Source: Odobenus rosmarus divergens
Lineage: Eukaryota; Chordata; Mammalia; Carnivora; Odobenidae
Reading direction: 5' to 3'
Assembly (NCBI RefSeq): GCF_000321225.1
Contig: NW_004450277.1
Location: forward strand, 2,224,234-2,288,233
DNA: 64,000 nt
Part shown: positions 12,331 through 25,191 of the stretch, piece by piece
Numbering within the stretch: the stretch's first letter is position 1
How the letters are laid out: every line of letters starts with the position of its first letter
Translations under genes and position numbers: made by a program
Notes under the pieces: generated by a model
Told to the model about the DNA's origin: nothing
Seen by the model: only the letters and a program-made list of their open reading frames with translations
Database searches by the model: none

Positions 12331-13004
12331 CAGAGGCATGCCTGCCCTCAGGCAGCTTAGAGCCCACAGGGATCCCCTGTTCTTGCGCCCCTCCCTCTCC
12401 CACCAGACTCCCCAAAGGCAGGAACAGGGCTTATCAGCCTTGGCATGACAAAACCGATTCAGAGCCCCGAAAGAACCAAAGGCCCCTCAACGCCTGGTAA
12501 TGCGCACCGGACGGGAGGCTCCTCCAAACCCTAGCACCCGCACTGGAGGGAGGGAAGGGGGGAGGTTGGAGGGGGGCCCCAGAGGCCTGGAGGAGTGGTT
12601 GGTCTCATCTGAGAGGCACAAACCAGAGGCCCTGAAAGGCCCCAGGCCACCACAGGGCCCTGGCCCAGCCATCCCCACCCCCACGGCCCTGCAGGAAGAC
12701 GACAGTGCAGGAAGAGGGAAGCGGGACCCTCCGCTCTCCGCTGGTGCTGGCTTCCTGTCTGCCGGGGAGGTGAGTAATGTCCGCTCCCCACCCCCTCGCA
12801 TCCCTTCTGGAGGCCAGGCCTCACACTTTCCGTTCAGGAAGGGGCAGAACAAGAGGCCAGTGGAGCACATCAAGGGGAAATCAAGGAGTGGGCCCTCGCC
12901 TGGCTCCGCCAGCTGCAGCCCCAGACCCTGGCCTAGCCCTGTAGGTGAAGTTCAGGACGCCTGCCGGCTCACCTGGCCTGTGTGTGTGCGCTCTCGGGCG
13001 CGTT

Positions 13005-13160
13005 TCTATTCACTCATTCATTTAACAGACACCCCCCCCCCAACCTGCTCTGTGCCAGGCACTGTGCCGGGTGCTGGGGTCCTAGCTTCCAGGGTGCTAT
13101 GCTATCTGGGGGAGAGGTGGATATCACACAGATCATCCCAATGACTGGGTGTAACGACAG
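13005..13160 (-). repeat. L2 3' fragment, minus strand
   Basis: TTCATTTAACAGACACC, then TGTGCCAGGCACTGTGCCGG and GTGCTGGGGTCC, is a reversed L2 3' end. It includes a C10 homopolymer. Confidence 0.5.
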
Positions 13161-14269
13161 ATGGACATACTATTTGGTCCCAAATCAACGCTAGACTACA
13201 GTGTCTCTGGACAAAGTCCCAACAGTTGGCTTCTCCCAGGTATCTTCTCTCTCCCCCCAGAAGGCAGTCCCTGGGCCAAGTGTTTTTCTAGGCACCTACG
13301 AAGTGCACAGAGCTCTGTTTGGACTCAAAGCCCAAAGCCTCAGATAGGGCTGAGCAGCGGGTTTGGAAAAGACTTGGCCACACATGGGCAAGAGGCGGCA
13401 GCAGGAACAGCCTGGATCACTCCGGCCCCAAGAAGCCAGCGCTCTGAGCGTTGGGGGGACTCTTCTGGCTCCCAGGCTCCCCTGCCCGGCTCTGGGGAAC
13501 TTCACACATGGCTGACACTGGCCAAGGCGGAAAGAAGAAGGCAGGCTCGGCACCACCTCCCGAGTTTGGTCCGATCACCCAAATTCTCTTCATCTCCCAC
13601 GTCTTGTGAGGTGAGGACAGGAGTGATGTGCTCACCCATGGCAGCTACAGCCCCCAGGAAGGAAGCGTTGTGCGCGTGGTGCCCCCCAACCCAGTGTCTG
13701 CTGAGATTCCAGGGAGCCCCGAACAGCACCCAGACAAGAGGCCTGTGCCGTGAATGCTTGCAGGCCGTGGTGGACTGGGGGGGGGGGGGAACATACCGTG
13801 CCCATCTCAGGGCAGGCCCACTCCAGCTCCGTGCACCACAGAGACAGGCTGGGGGAGGGCGGGGAGCACAGTGGGTGTGCGCATGCATTTCTGGTCTCAG
13901 CCTTGGGACCTCCCCCGCCTGCCAGTCCTCATCTGCATTTGTTACAGTTTGAAAGGTTTGGGGGGGTGGGGGAGGAAGAAGAGGGGGGAGAAGGATGGAG
14001 AAAGAGAAGGGCTCCAACACATCCACCAACAGGTGTGAATCATGTGCAAACTACCTGGCTTCCTGAGATGCTTCTGGGCGGCAAGACTGGCCAGCATGGG
14101 GGATGCTCCCTGGCACAGCCTTGGGGGTCCCCACACTTTCTGGCTAAGGGAAAAGACCCAGGTGCTCAGATTGGGGATGTCCTCAGGAACAAAGAGCCCA
14201 ACTTGTCCCCAACAAGGGGTGGACCTATATCCCCTCTGGATGGTGCGCTCGGGGGTAGGTCTTGATAAA

Positions 14270-14400
14270 TGTTTGTTTCTTTATTCATTCAGGCAACAAA
14301 TATTCAGCAGTCCCCTAAAACGTGCCAAGCATGCAGCTGGAGTCACTGGGGACAGAGCAGAGAGCAAGACTGACATGGTCTGTGCCTTGCAGAACTCACA
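14270..14400 (-). repeat. L2 3' fragment, minus strand
   Basis: TTTATTCATTCAGGCAACAA, then CACTGGGGACAGAGCAGAGA and the GTGCCTTGCAGAACTCAC segment, fits a reversed L2 3' end. Confidence 0.5.
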
Positions 14401-16859
14401 ATGAGGGCTTCAGACCTCATCTTTCCAATTTGCCAGTTCCATGGAGGACTAATAGCCAGAGACCACACAGCAAGCCACCACGGAGGGCTGCTGGTTGCGT
14501 TCAGAGTACAGGGTCAACCCGAGCCCTTGCCTGGCCTGTCCCCACCCCAGCCCGTCATTAACAATGGGGGACATGAGAACACCCTGTAGTCCGACTGTCT
14601 CCCATTGACTAGCTGATGGGAGCAGGATCTCGGCCTGTGTCTACACGGTGAGCACCTTCAGACAGGGGAGCTGGCTGCATGCCACCGTGGGGGCTGGAGG
14701 GCGGGACGAGGACTCGGGGCCAGGTCTGGACCCAGCCAAAACCCTACGGGAACCCACTGCTCTGGAGAAACACAGCGGTCACCCAACAGATCTAGAATCA
14801 GAAGGGGCAGCACAGACCGGGCGGACAGCTGGGCCTTCTCAAGGCCTGTGACCCCCTGTACTGGGTCTAGGTCCGCCTCTGGCCAGCACATCAGCCCAAA
14901 GCCACCAGACACAGCCTCTGATTAAATAATTAAATTGATGGTATCCCAGTCAACACCATCGTCCCTGTCTCCAGCTCTGGCTGCCCGCCCTGATAAACAC
15001 CCTCGTACTGTTGGCAGGCCAGCCCACCTCAGCCCCTGTACCAGGAGGGCCTGGGGCGACAGGAGGGGCAGGGGGCTGTGCATGATCACACCCAGGTAGG
15101 CTCCCCTAGGACCAGCCAGAGGATGTGCTGACCACCCACCCCCCCACCGGTCTCTGCTTCTCTCCACTTCATCTTCACGATCAACCAAGCCCCAGGCAGC
15201 CGGGCAACTGATGCTGAGGAAGCCGTGACTCCCACAGAAACACTCCTTTCTGTTATCTGATCCTGGAGACCCCCGCCCACCACCACCCAAAGCGCCAAAT
15301 CTCCCTGGGAAGTGTCTCCAACAGAGATCAGACTCCCAAAGGGTGGTTCTGAGCAACAATAACAGAAGAATTTTTCAAGAATGAGTTAAAGGAATATGGC
15401 CCCCACTCAGTCCTACTACTCAGGTTTTTTAAAAAAATGTTCTGAATCCTTCTTGGGAAAGTATAAGCCTATGCCCTTGGCTGAGCTCTGCTGGCTTGGT
15501 CCTTGGTGGGGCCTTTGGGTGTGGCCTTCGATCAGCTCAGATGAGAAGGGAGGTCAGCTGCTGGGCACTTTCCAGCCCCGGAGCCCCCAGCAGCATGTGG
15601 CTGCCCCCACCCCATGGGAATACTGGGAGGTGGTATTGGTCTGGGAGGCTCTGGTGGGGAGGCTCACAGCACGAGGGGAACGTGCTGACCTCACGAGGTG
15701 TCAGGGCACAAAAGTCTTTTCTTTCCCAGCAGCCTTGTACCCCACTCCTGGCAAAACCACCCTCTGGGCTCCCCAGCCCCTGGCCCAGCTTCCCCAGCTG
15801 CCTCCAGGCTAGGTCTCCTCCCAGACAAAGCCGGATTCAGGACCGTGAGGGCAGTCGGAAAGCAGGCGCCGGTTCTGCCATGGAGACGAACTTTGACCCA
15901 AACTGCAAGTCTCCTACCCCTTATTTACTCTTTAAGGCTAACCCGTTTCGCAGAGTTAACATTACACCCCTTTTTAACCCTGCACTTCCCTCCCGCATTC
16001 CAGGCCCCGAACTTTGACCCCTCCTAATTGCAGGCTCTACACCCCACATCTCTGAGGCTCAGTCCTGGGCTCATCCCCCACCCCCAATCACCTCCCTGGA
16101 AACCAGACAGAGCCCCACCAGAGACAATGACCACAGGTGCCACCCCACACCCACAACTGCGTGTAGCTGACACAGGCGCTGGTGCCCCCAGAGCCCCAGC
16201 CGCCTGGGGGCTCCACAGAGGCGCTCCAGAGTGGACCCCTGGGATCTGACTTCGGACTCCAACTCTCCCATCCCAAGGAGAAAGTGTCTGTTCTGAGGGA
16301 GGCCAGAGGCGGCTGCCTGGCTGGTCCTGGAGGGCAGCGGGGAGCCAGCGCTTGGGAAGCTCCTCAGCCGGGCCACTTCTCATCCTAAGAGGCTGGGGAC
16401 ACACAGTGGACAAGTGCACTGCCTGCTGGCTCACAGGTGACAGGCAGGGACCGTGTCCTACAGCCTCATGTTGAGCTGCATGTCGAGCTACAGAAGCCCA
16501 ACTCTTGCTTTCATGGCTGGGCAGCTGGAGTGTTCTGGGTCAGGCACACCGGCTAATAACCTTCCCAGACCTGAACTGTGGTAACTTCGACGTCCATACC
16601 CCACCAGCCCACGAGCATCAGCGCAAACAGACAAGACACCCCGTAGGGCTGCCGGCCCCCGAGGGCTCTATCCATCTCCCTCCCGGAGGACTTGTTCCCC
16701 CTGGCACCAGGGGTTGGGGCACTGGCGGAGACACCCAGGACACCAGGGGCAGTTGGAAGCCTGGACCTGGGCCACCCCCAGAGGCCCCAGCCCCAGATTC
16801 CATGGCCCCTCTGGTAGTGGGCGCGGCTCCTCCCCCGCCAGCCACCAAGGGACACTCAC

Positions 16860-17001
16860 CGTCCTCTTGGCTGTGGAGGTTCTGAGGGCTCCGCATCCTC
16901 TCGTCCTGGCTGGGACTCAGGCTGGAGGCCAGGTGTGGGTCAGCTGACATCCATGTGGAGTCGTTCATATCAAAATCTTCACTGCTCACAGAAGTTTCAT
17001 C
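16860..17001 (-). CDS. NOL4L: NOL4L coding exon with the probable start codon of the short isoform
   Basis: This 142-base minus-strand exon has its acceptor AG at 17003-17002 (CCGATCAG|GATGAA) and donor GT at 16859-16858 (GACG|GTGAGTG). It encodes 47 codons plus one base: [11 protein letters not shown], then [20 protein letters not shown], then [16 protein letters not shown]. It enters in phase 0 and exits with one base. The join to 1013 makes EDDDSSSES, the expected NOL4L sequence. Codon 12 is an ATG at 16968-16966 with G at -3. As I recall it, the shorter human NOL4L protein begins [13 protein letters not shown], so this is the likely start when transcription begins at the CpG island near 25 kb. 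In the long form the exon is internal and follows MNSQEQ from the exon at 53113-53004. The stretch is acidic and Ser-rich with no catalytic motif. Confidence 0.97.
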
Positions 17002-18844
17002 CTGATCGGGGACAAAGAAGGTGGATGTTCAACAGGCACAGGCTCTCCACAGCCCCGAAGCAGCAGTTTCGGTGAACCCTGGGTCCTGTGGGCATTTGGA
17101 AGTGCCCAAAGGCCACCTGGAGCCCCCAAACCTTGCAGTAGGGGCTGGGTTGCTCCCCTTGCCCCCCATGGAAGTGGTTCGGGCTCTGGTTCCTGTCGGA
17201 AGCCAGGGCTGAGGGCCGGCGAGGTCTGTAATTGAAGACAATTATGAGGTCTTGCGTCCTGTAAGGGCAGCTAGCAGGGCCTGGCTCGTACCCTTGCGAG
17301 CCAAGGTTGAGGCAAGCGCTGTAAACAAGGGCCACAGCTCCCCTCTTCCTGCCCACAGCCTAGAGAAGAGGGCTTACTGTGCACAGGGCCTGGCGGCCAG
17401 AAGGGGGTAGCAGGACCTGCCTGTGAGCTGCGAGGCCAAGCCGTAGCCCCCACTAGGCCTGCCGCCCCAACTCCAGCTCCTGTGGAGCATGCATGGAATT
17501 CCTTTCTCCCACTCCCCCACCCCAGAGGACATTTCTGTCTTCCTCCTTCCTAACCTTTGCTGGGCTTCAAAGATATGCTCTTGGGCAGCTTCCAGGGCTG
17601 AAAAGGCCAGGCCCAGAAGTGCAGAGAAGGAAGGGGGTGGGGCAGGCGAGGAGGGTTCGAATCAGACCGCAAAAGGGGGTTTGGCTCAAGGACCTGGGGG
17701 GCCGCCAGGGCCTTCCAAACAGCCGGAGGGCCTGCTGGAGAGGACCACGCCTGCCTCCTCTCCCCTGGCTGGCTTCAGTGAGCCCCTGGCCAGTCATCTG
17801 GGAACCCCCAGGGCGGGGCCCCTTCAATCCAGCCCTCCAGTGGGAAGGGACCCCACCTCCTACTTGGCCCGGCCTCTTTCAGGAGCTGCAAGCAACTGTG
17901 TTTGGGAGCTGGCTGTAAAATGCAAGAAAGATGACCCAGCAGCTCCCACACCCGAGCTGGCTTCGCCCCCTCCCCTCTCCCCTCTGGCAAGATACAATGG
18001 TATCTGTGGGGCCCCCAGTAAGGACCTCTGGCAGAGCCCCCCCCCCAAAAAAGCCTCCCCTCCAGGGCCCCCTCACAGACAACTCTTTTATAATGAGCAA
18101 ACACACTTTGGTTGGAACTTTTCTTCGGAGGCTGTCCCTGAGGCAGACACATCTGTTCTCCAAGTGCTAGGGAAGCAGTGTGGATTATCCTCCACCCCTC
18201 CCCCACCCCGCTGGGCTGGCAGGGAGTTTCCTGGAATTTACTGCTTCTGTGCAGCGAGTGTGCACCCTCTGCGGCTGGATCTGGAGCACGCGAGCTGGGC
18301 CACAGCGCCAGCTCTGCCCAGCTCGGGGGTCCCCACGAGGCATACCCGGAGCCTCAGGGGACAGAGACCATGTGTCCGCCTGTGCCCTCTCCCAGCCCAC
18401 ACACTGCCTCCCTCCCAGAGGCTGCCCTGCTCCGTATGCACAAGCACATCCGCCCCATCTTCCTCGGACGAAAACATGCTCACTCACATTCCCCCAGACT
18501 ATGTTCTCACCCCCGGGGGGACACGCATGTTCAAGAGGGTCTCTCTGCACAAAGGGACAACAAAACCGTCCCCTGTACCCCCAGGATGAAACCTAAGAGG
18601 GAGAGGGGAGACTGGCAGGAGCGAGGACCCTTGGAAGCATAGAGCCCATCCAGGCTCCGGAAGCCAGGAACTGGGGCATACTTGCTTGGGCGCCTTGCTC
18701 CTTCCTGGCTGCCCAGGGCATGCTGTGCTCAGGGCCTGACCTGAGGTAGGAAGGCCCTCTCCTGGCTCTGGGGTGTTGTTGAAACACTCGAGATTTAAAA
18801 GACTGAATCTATTAGCATCCGGAAGCACCACCTACTCAAAGCGC

Positions 18845-19240
18845 TTCATGTATTCAGTTAGCAAGTACTTACTGAACACCTACTATGAGCCAAGCACCTT
18901 TCCAGGTGCTGGGAAATTGTGTGGTGGATAAGACAGAGTCCTGGCCCTCCTGGCACTCACCGTCCAGCAGGGCAGGGGAGGGACAATCAGCAGATAAACA
19001 CATCACCACCGTGGTGAGGAGGGCTCCAGAGGTGGGAGAGGGGCCTGCAGGGCTGAGCTGTCGGGTGGCCGGGGAGGGCCTCGCTGGTTAGGAAACACCT
19101 GAGCAGAAGTCCACGGGAAGTGAGGAAAGTTGCCATGTGGGGGTCTACGCAGGGAGCCTTCCAGGCACCAGCATGTGCGGGGGGCGGGGGGCGGTGTCTG
19201 AGGAGCAGCCAGGAGGCCACTGTGGCCAGGGGGCTAGTCT
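18845..19240 (-). repeat. L2 3' fragment, minus strand, longer copy
   Basis: AGTACTTACTGAACACCTAC, ACAGAGTCCTGGCCCTCCTG, GGGGAGGGCCTCGCTGGTTA and the gapped tail beyond fit a reversed L2 over about 400 bases. Confidence 0.55.
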
Positions 19241-19439
19241 GGGGGCAGCGGAGCCACACAGGGGTGTCCCCGGCCCGTCACCCCGGGCGGGGCTGTCTGC
19301 AGCCCAGAGAAAGGCTTGCGGACTGTTCCACTGAACACACAGCGTCCTCACGGCGGAGCAGGGAAAAGGCAGAACCGCTGGGTGCAGCGCTCAGGGTGCC
19401 CACACTCTGCCCTCCACCAAGTTGAAAACATTCACAGAC

Positions 19440-19615
19440 GCCAAAGTGCACCAGGTGCCAAGTGCTCCCCTTGGCCCTCTCATTTCATCCTCCCTGCAGG
19501 CCCACCAGGTAGATGTAGTTATCAGCCCCATCGTCGGATGAGAAACTGAGGCTCCGAGGGGTTAAGGCGCTTGCCCAAGGTCACGAGCTTACAAGTGGCG
19601 GAGCCAGAGGTGTTG
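19440..19615 (-). repeat. MIR, minus strand
   Basis: GGATGAGAAACTGAGGCTCC, GCGCTTGCCCAAGGTCACGA and the flanks are a reversed MIR. Confidence 0.7.
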
Positions 19616-20333
19616 GATCCTGAAGGCCCAGACACACCCTCCCTCCTGCCGGCGAGTCTCTGCTCCCACTGTCCCCCTCACCTGGAGTACCCACCCTACT
19701 GTGGCACTCCACAACCCAAGTTCTGAGCACACACCCGTCTCACCCACCGGCTCCGGCTCGGTCTGCGTCTCGTTCTTACACCGCCTGTCCGCCGGCACCC
19801 ACGGCCCCTGCACTTAGGCACACCCCCCTCAGCTGCGGCGCGTCAGCACGCGGTGGGGCTTTGCCCAGTCTTTCCCCGGAGAATTGCAAGTCCTTCTGAG
19901 GGTGGGGACGAGGCTGGCGGTTTCCTGGACCCCCACGAGGCCTGCGAGACGCGGTGAACTGGCTGAAGTGCCTGGCATGATGCTGGTGTTGAATGCGGAT
20001 GTGGCCGGAGTTTGACAAGTAAGGACTCAGTCCCACTGCACACAGCTGGACGGAGACCAGATGAGCCCTGGATCCCGTGGCCGGGAGCTGGGGGGGGGGG
20101 GAGCGAGCAGCGGTCTCCCTGCTGCCCCACCAGCCACCCCCCGCAGAGCCTAGGGTTTCTCTGACTCCGATTGCTTAACCGTCCCCCGCCCCGACAAGTC
20201 CAATTAGGAAGAGGTGAGCTACATTTCACATTGACTTCCCAATCACCCGATAATGGAGAACACCCAGTGCCCACCCACAAGGGCCTCTGGGGCAAGGGTC
20301 TTAGGAGATTTCCTCACAACCACTTCATAAAAA

Positions 20334-20362
20334 AACAACAGCAACAACAACAGCAAAAAACC
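20334..20362. repeat. (CAA)n short run
   Basis: AACAACAGCAACAACAACAG followed by an A-run; it may be the remnant of an A-rich tail. Confidence 0.75.
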
Positions 20363-20629
20363 CAAAAAGGCAGCCACCCACGTCAGGCCTATCTCAGGAC
20401 CTGGTACCTGCCCCTCGGAGACCTGCCCCGGCCGCCCAAGCCACCACAGCTAGTCCAGTGAGCTGCAGGCAGCCTGAGGCCAGAGCCCACTTGGCAGTGC
20501 CACCACACCTCCTCCCTTCCACTGAGAGAACCAGATTCCTTAACGACAAAGTGTCTCAGGATGAGACCCAAAGGAAACGCAAGGGAGACGAAGCTGTATT
20601 TACACACACTCCCACATGAGCTCTCTTCA

Positions 20630-20770
20630 ACCAGGCGACACACATTTACTGAGCATCTACTATGGGCTCGTGCTGTGCTGGGGATATAGATGACTAAGCC
20701 TCCTTTCCTCTAGGACCTTGTTATCTAAGGAGAGACACCAGTGAGAAATTCGGACCTGCCCGTAAGTGCC
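20630..20770 (-). repeat. L2 3' fragment, minus strand
   Basis: TTTACTGAGCATCTACTATG, GGGGATATAGATGACTAAGC and GGACCTTGTTATCTAAGGAG fit a reversed L2 3' end. Confidence 0.5.
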
Positions 20771-23700
20771 GAGAGACAGGGGCTGTGGACCCCCGCCCAC
20801 GGTACCTGCGGACTCCCGAGCTCGCCCCAGGGAGTCTTCTCCCGGCCCCCGGGGTCCTGCTCCATGAATCCCGGCTCGGAAGGCAGAGGTTCTATTTCAC
20901 ATTTGGACACTACTGCTACAGCCATTTTTAATGAGAAATCAAGTGTGGTCAACCTGACTTAAAAGCAGAAAACGAGTAAGTCCCGGTCGGACTTACACAG
21001 CTGCCACAACTTTTACTGTCGGGGCTGTCTTGGGACAGAGGCGTGCCCAGAGCCCCTCTGCGACCTGCCTGCAACAGCACAGCCCCCAGCTGCAGAGGGC
21101 AGACTGAAACTTCACCCACTCACACAGGGCCAAGGCCTGGGGAGCGGGCTAATTACACAGGCAATTACCAGCACACACGGTCGCAAGCCCATCAGCGGCT
21201 GGAGCGGGCTGTGCGCTTGAGTGGGGGGGGGGAGGTGGGTGCGGGAGGCAGCCGGGCGCAGGTTTGGGAGCAGTGGCAGGGTCTCAGGACCCTGCACTGA
21301 CCTAGGGTACTCTCCCTGCTCAGCCAGAGGTCGCGAGTCGGGCACCTCTTGCTTTTCTCTCCTGGACGCTCAAGGGAATTTGGTCTACTAATTTCTCTCT
21401 TTCTGTAAACAAACTTCAGTGACGTTTTCATTAGAAAATAAAAGAGTAGATCCAATCCAGTACTTCTGGGCCCCCTCTCCCCAGGCTCCCCATGAGTGAC
21501 CAAACAGTCGCTCCTCTTACCTCTGCCCTCAGACACCTTGAAGCCTACGGCCTTGCCACCTGTTGGTAAAAGTCCATCATTCGGCACCAAAGGGCCTGAG
21601 CCATTGTGGGCCTCAAGGTGACAGCGACAACGGCCTTCCTGAAGAGGGAACTCAAGAACGTGTGGGGAGCAGGCGGGCAGCACCCAGCCAGCCGCTGGGA
21701 CACACCCCAGTCTGGGAGCCCTGACTCTGGGCAGAAGGAGAGGGACCGACCAAACCCTCCCTGCTCTTATCTGCAGTCCAAAATTCACGGGCAGGTTCAG
21801 TTTCTCTCCACCCAGGTTCTGTGGCCCTTCCTCCTCTGCAGGCAAACTAGCACCAACCGCTGCCCAGCCTAGGAGGAGGAGAAAGTGGGAGAGCAGAGGG
21901 GAAATGGTGGAAACGAGCCTGTATCCATGGCGGGTAACTAGGAACAGGTGCTATCAGTAACCTGATTATTTTACAACTGGGGTCAATTTCTTGGGAACTA
22001 GGTTCCTGGTGCCTCTGAAGTTGAGCCATTTGCATCCTCCAGGACAGGGATCCTGGGGCGTGCCTCACACAACATTTTCCAGGCCTTTCCTCTGGGCTGT
22101 AACTCTATCTCTACCACTTGCTTTGAGGGGAAAAAAAAAAAATAAAGGAGGAGGATTTGCTGAGAATTTAGTGCAATTGTAAGCCATAAGCCCTGACCAG
22201 GAGCCCTGGGTGTGTGTTTCAGGGAAGGGGGTGGGGGGAGGACAGGGATGTGCCCGAGGTGTTTCTGGGCCAGGCAAAGACAGACCCCCCTGCAGTCTGT
22301 TTGATGAGAGGCCGAAGCTCTTGCCAGAAAGACCAGGCTCGAACAGTTGCCCCGGCACTAGTTCTACCCCAAGGAGGCAGGCACCAAGATGCAGAAAGTG
22401 AGCACCTCCTTCTGGAACACCTGCAGGCTCCTTCCAGACCCTGGAAATTCTTCAGTACGAGGCAATTCTTCCCCTTGTCTCCATGTCAGCGAGCATTATA
22501 CACACAGCCTTCTAAGCATGCCAAGAAGGTACTGAACCGCATTTGACCCCAACTTAACCACTTCAGTTCATCAGATGGCTTATTAATGGAAGACGAAAAA
22601 CCCCCAGGATTTAAAGCAACAAAGGTTCAAATCCCTGTAGTGAAGGGATTGCAGAAATGAAATCTTAGGGTGGTCTGAGCCATAGCTCCTGGGAGCTGTG
22701 GGGTCCCGAGGCAGCCGCTTCTTGCTACACTCCAAGCCCACCTGGCCACCAGGGGAGGCCAGCCTCCCAGGGACACTCCCTGCACAATTCCACTCCTTCC
22801 TGCTAACATACCTCCTCTGCTCACTAGTCATAAGTCATACAGGCCCTTCTGGGAAATGTGAAGTGGGGAGGGCTGAGACAGCCAATCACCTACCACCTTT
22901 TAGGTGCGCTCTCTCACACACATAGGGTCTGTCAGAAACACACACATATATGGGGATGCTCTGTTGTCCTTGCTGTCGTGAACGCCTGAATGCTGGGAGT
23001 GGGCATTTTCAACACCTTCCTACTAGTGTATGGAGTGTAAAACGGGCTTTTGTTTCCTAGGCAAAGGCAACTGGCTGTTTTCCCAGCACTCCTCACCACG
23101 AGGGCCTCACTGACACCCTAGGCCCTGGCATTAACAGGGGTCTCTTTAAGAGGGTGGCTGGAGAGATGAGCGGCAGCAGACGGGGTTCTTCCAGCCAAAA
23201 GGAGGGCTGGAGAGGAACCACTCTGAGCTAATCCCCTGCAGGAGTTTCCTTCCAAGAAAAGGACCCAGACAAGACAAAAAAGTTCTTGAGCAAGTTGGGG
23301 TGGCCAGGCTCCACAGGGGCCCAGGGTGGCTGAGGCCACAGAAGTTCCCCCAAACCCACCTCCCTAGCTGGAAGGAAAGCTCTGGGGGTACTCTGCTCCT
23401 GCTGTTCTGCAGGCAGGTGCTGAATGGGGTCTCATCACCCAGCCATGGTACAGTGGGTGTGGGAGGAGGTGCTATCTTAAAACCTACTCTATAAAACAAG
23501 CCCAGCTTGAACTGGGATTAGACAGGAGCTTGATATTATTTAAAGACACATTTAGGCCCTAATGGTTTTCCAATGAAGGGGTAATTTACTATGTAAGAAC
23601 TAAACTGCCACTGGGGCTGGGGCCATCCATGGGTCTTTCCCCCAGAACAACCTACAGCCCAGAAGCAGGGGGCAGGACAGCACCCCTAGTCCTGTCACAC

Positions 23701-25191
23701 AGATGGTTCTCCCCAGAGGAGCTGTGAGAGCCCCACACACCTCTCCCCACAACCCCCACCTGGTAGGCTGGGGGCCCCAGGCTGGGGTTTCCAGCTGATT
23801 CTGGGATAAGTAGGGCTTTATCTCAAGGGAGAATCTATTTCAAGCCACAATCCTTCTCAGAAAGAGGAGGAAATCACAGAGTCCAAACACCATTTCAGGT
23901 GAAATCAGGAGGTTATTAATCTCCCCTCAGAGCAGACAGAAAGAAAAATCAATGTTTTAGAGGGGGGAAAAAGGTTCCATTTGAATTAATGGGTTTGTGG
24001 CTTCTCCATTGATCTGCGCCTCTTCACACTTTCTTTTTGTGCTTTTGTGCTCTTGGGGAGGGGGAAGGGAGAAGGGAATGGGGAGGAGGGGGGTGGGCCT
24101 CCTGGTAAGGAAAAGGACGGTCTAACCTTAACCTTTCTCCAGGAATAATGCTAATTAGTCAGGCTTAATGAGAACTTCCCCCAGGAAGCGCGGCCCAGTA
24201 GGGGCGACCGGACTCTGGCAAACGCTGCTCCAGGTTGTGGGGGGGAGTGGGGGTGGGCGGTCACTTTTGAATTCTAGCAGCTGGAATAAAAAAATGTGGA
24301 TTGCACCGCCCCCCCCCCCGCCCCGGCCCCACGAGAAAGTGTCCGGCCCAGGAGGGCTAGGTGGAGAGCGGATAGCGGCCGGCGGAGGTGTAAATCCAAC
24401 TTAACCCGGACGCGCGCCCTCACCCCGGCGAGCTGCCCCCGCCCCACGCATCCCTTTCATTAAGGAATGCCCCTTCGCCTGGGGCCGCCGACGCCCCCGG
24501 CTTCCGCTCCGTTGGTACACCTGAGAAGGGCCACCGGTCCCCTCCGGGGAGGGACAGGGGCCTGCCGAAGTGGGCTCAACTCTGCAAACCTCGTCTCAAC
24601 TCCCCGCTCCGAGGCTGGGAGCCCCTCCCAGCCACTCAACGCTTCCCGTCCTCAGATCCCCAAACACAGTCCACTTCCCCTCTCGCCGCGGCCGCGGTGG
24701 CGGCAACCCGAGCCTGGCCCCCACCCCGCCGCCTGCGAACGCCTTCCTCCCCGGGACGCGGTGCCGAGCCCGCTGCAAACGGTGTGGCCGCCGCACAATA
24801 CCGCGGCGCGGCGCACACAATCACCGCCCCCCAGGACCGGCGGCGCGCACGGCCCGGGAGTGGGGTGCGCCCAGCGGCCCCCCGGCACTCGCGGCCAGGC
24901 ACACCTCTCGGGCACTCCACAGCCCCCGGAGTGCATCTCCTCTGCCCGCCACCCCCCCACACTCGGTCACACTCACCCGCCCCCCGCCCCAGCCCACTCC
25001 GCCCAGGGCGCAGCCGCTTCCCTGCGCCCCCCTCCTCAGCCCCAGCGCAGGAAGCTCCCCCCGTCCCCCTCCCCAGAACCCCCCAGCCCCCCCACCCCCC
25101 AACCGCAGCTCAACGGCCGGCAGCAGGAGGGGGGCGGCGGCCGGGGGCCCGGAAACGGCCCGATCGCGGGGATCCGGGCCGGACTCCGTAC

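Larger units (their letters stand above)
1014..16859 (-). other. NOL4L: NOL4L intron (15.8 kb), GC-rich
   Basis: This intron lies between coding exons 17001-16860 and 1013-736. It contains old L2, MIR and L1M fragments, one young minus-strand CAN SINE (10477-10670) and an AT-rich old-repeat block near 12.1-12.35 kb. Stretches 5720-10470, 10680-12100 and 14400-16850 show no gene or confident repeat; they are GC-rich with C and G homopolymer runs. 7020-7750 is a candidate regulatory block (see findings). Confidence 0.85.

Noticed and set aside
17489..18589. 366-codon plus-strand open frame
   Set aside because: It lies in GC-rich intron where stops are rare. The protein is low-complexity Pro/Ser/Ala with no family likeness, and several other frames are open over the same stretch.
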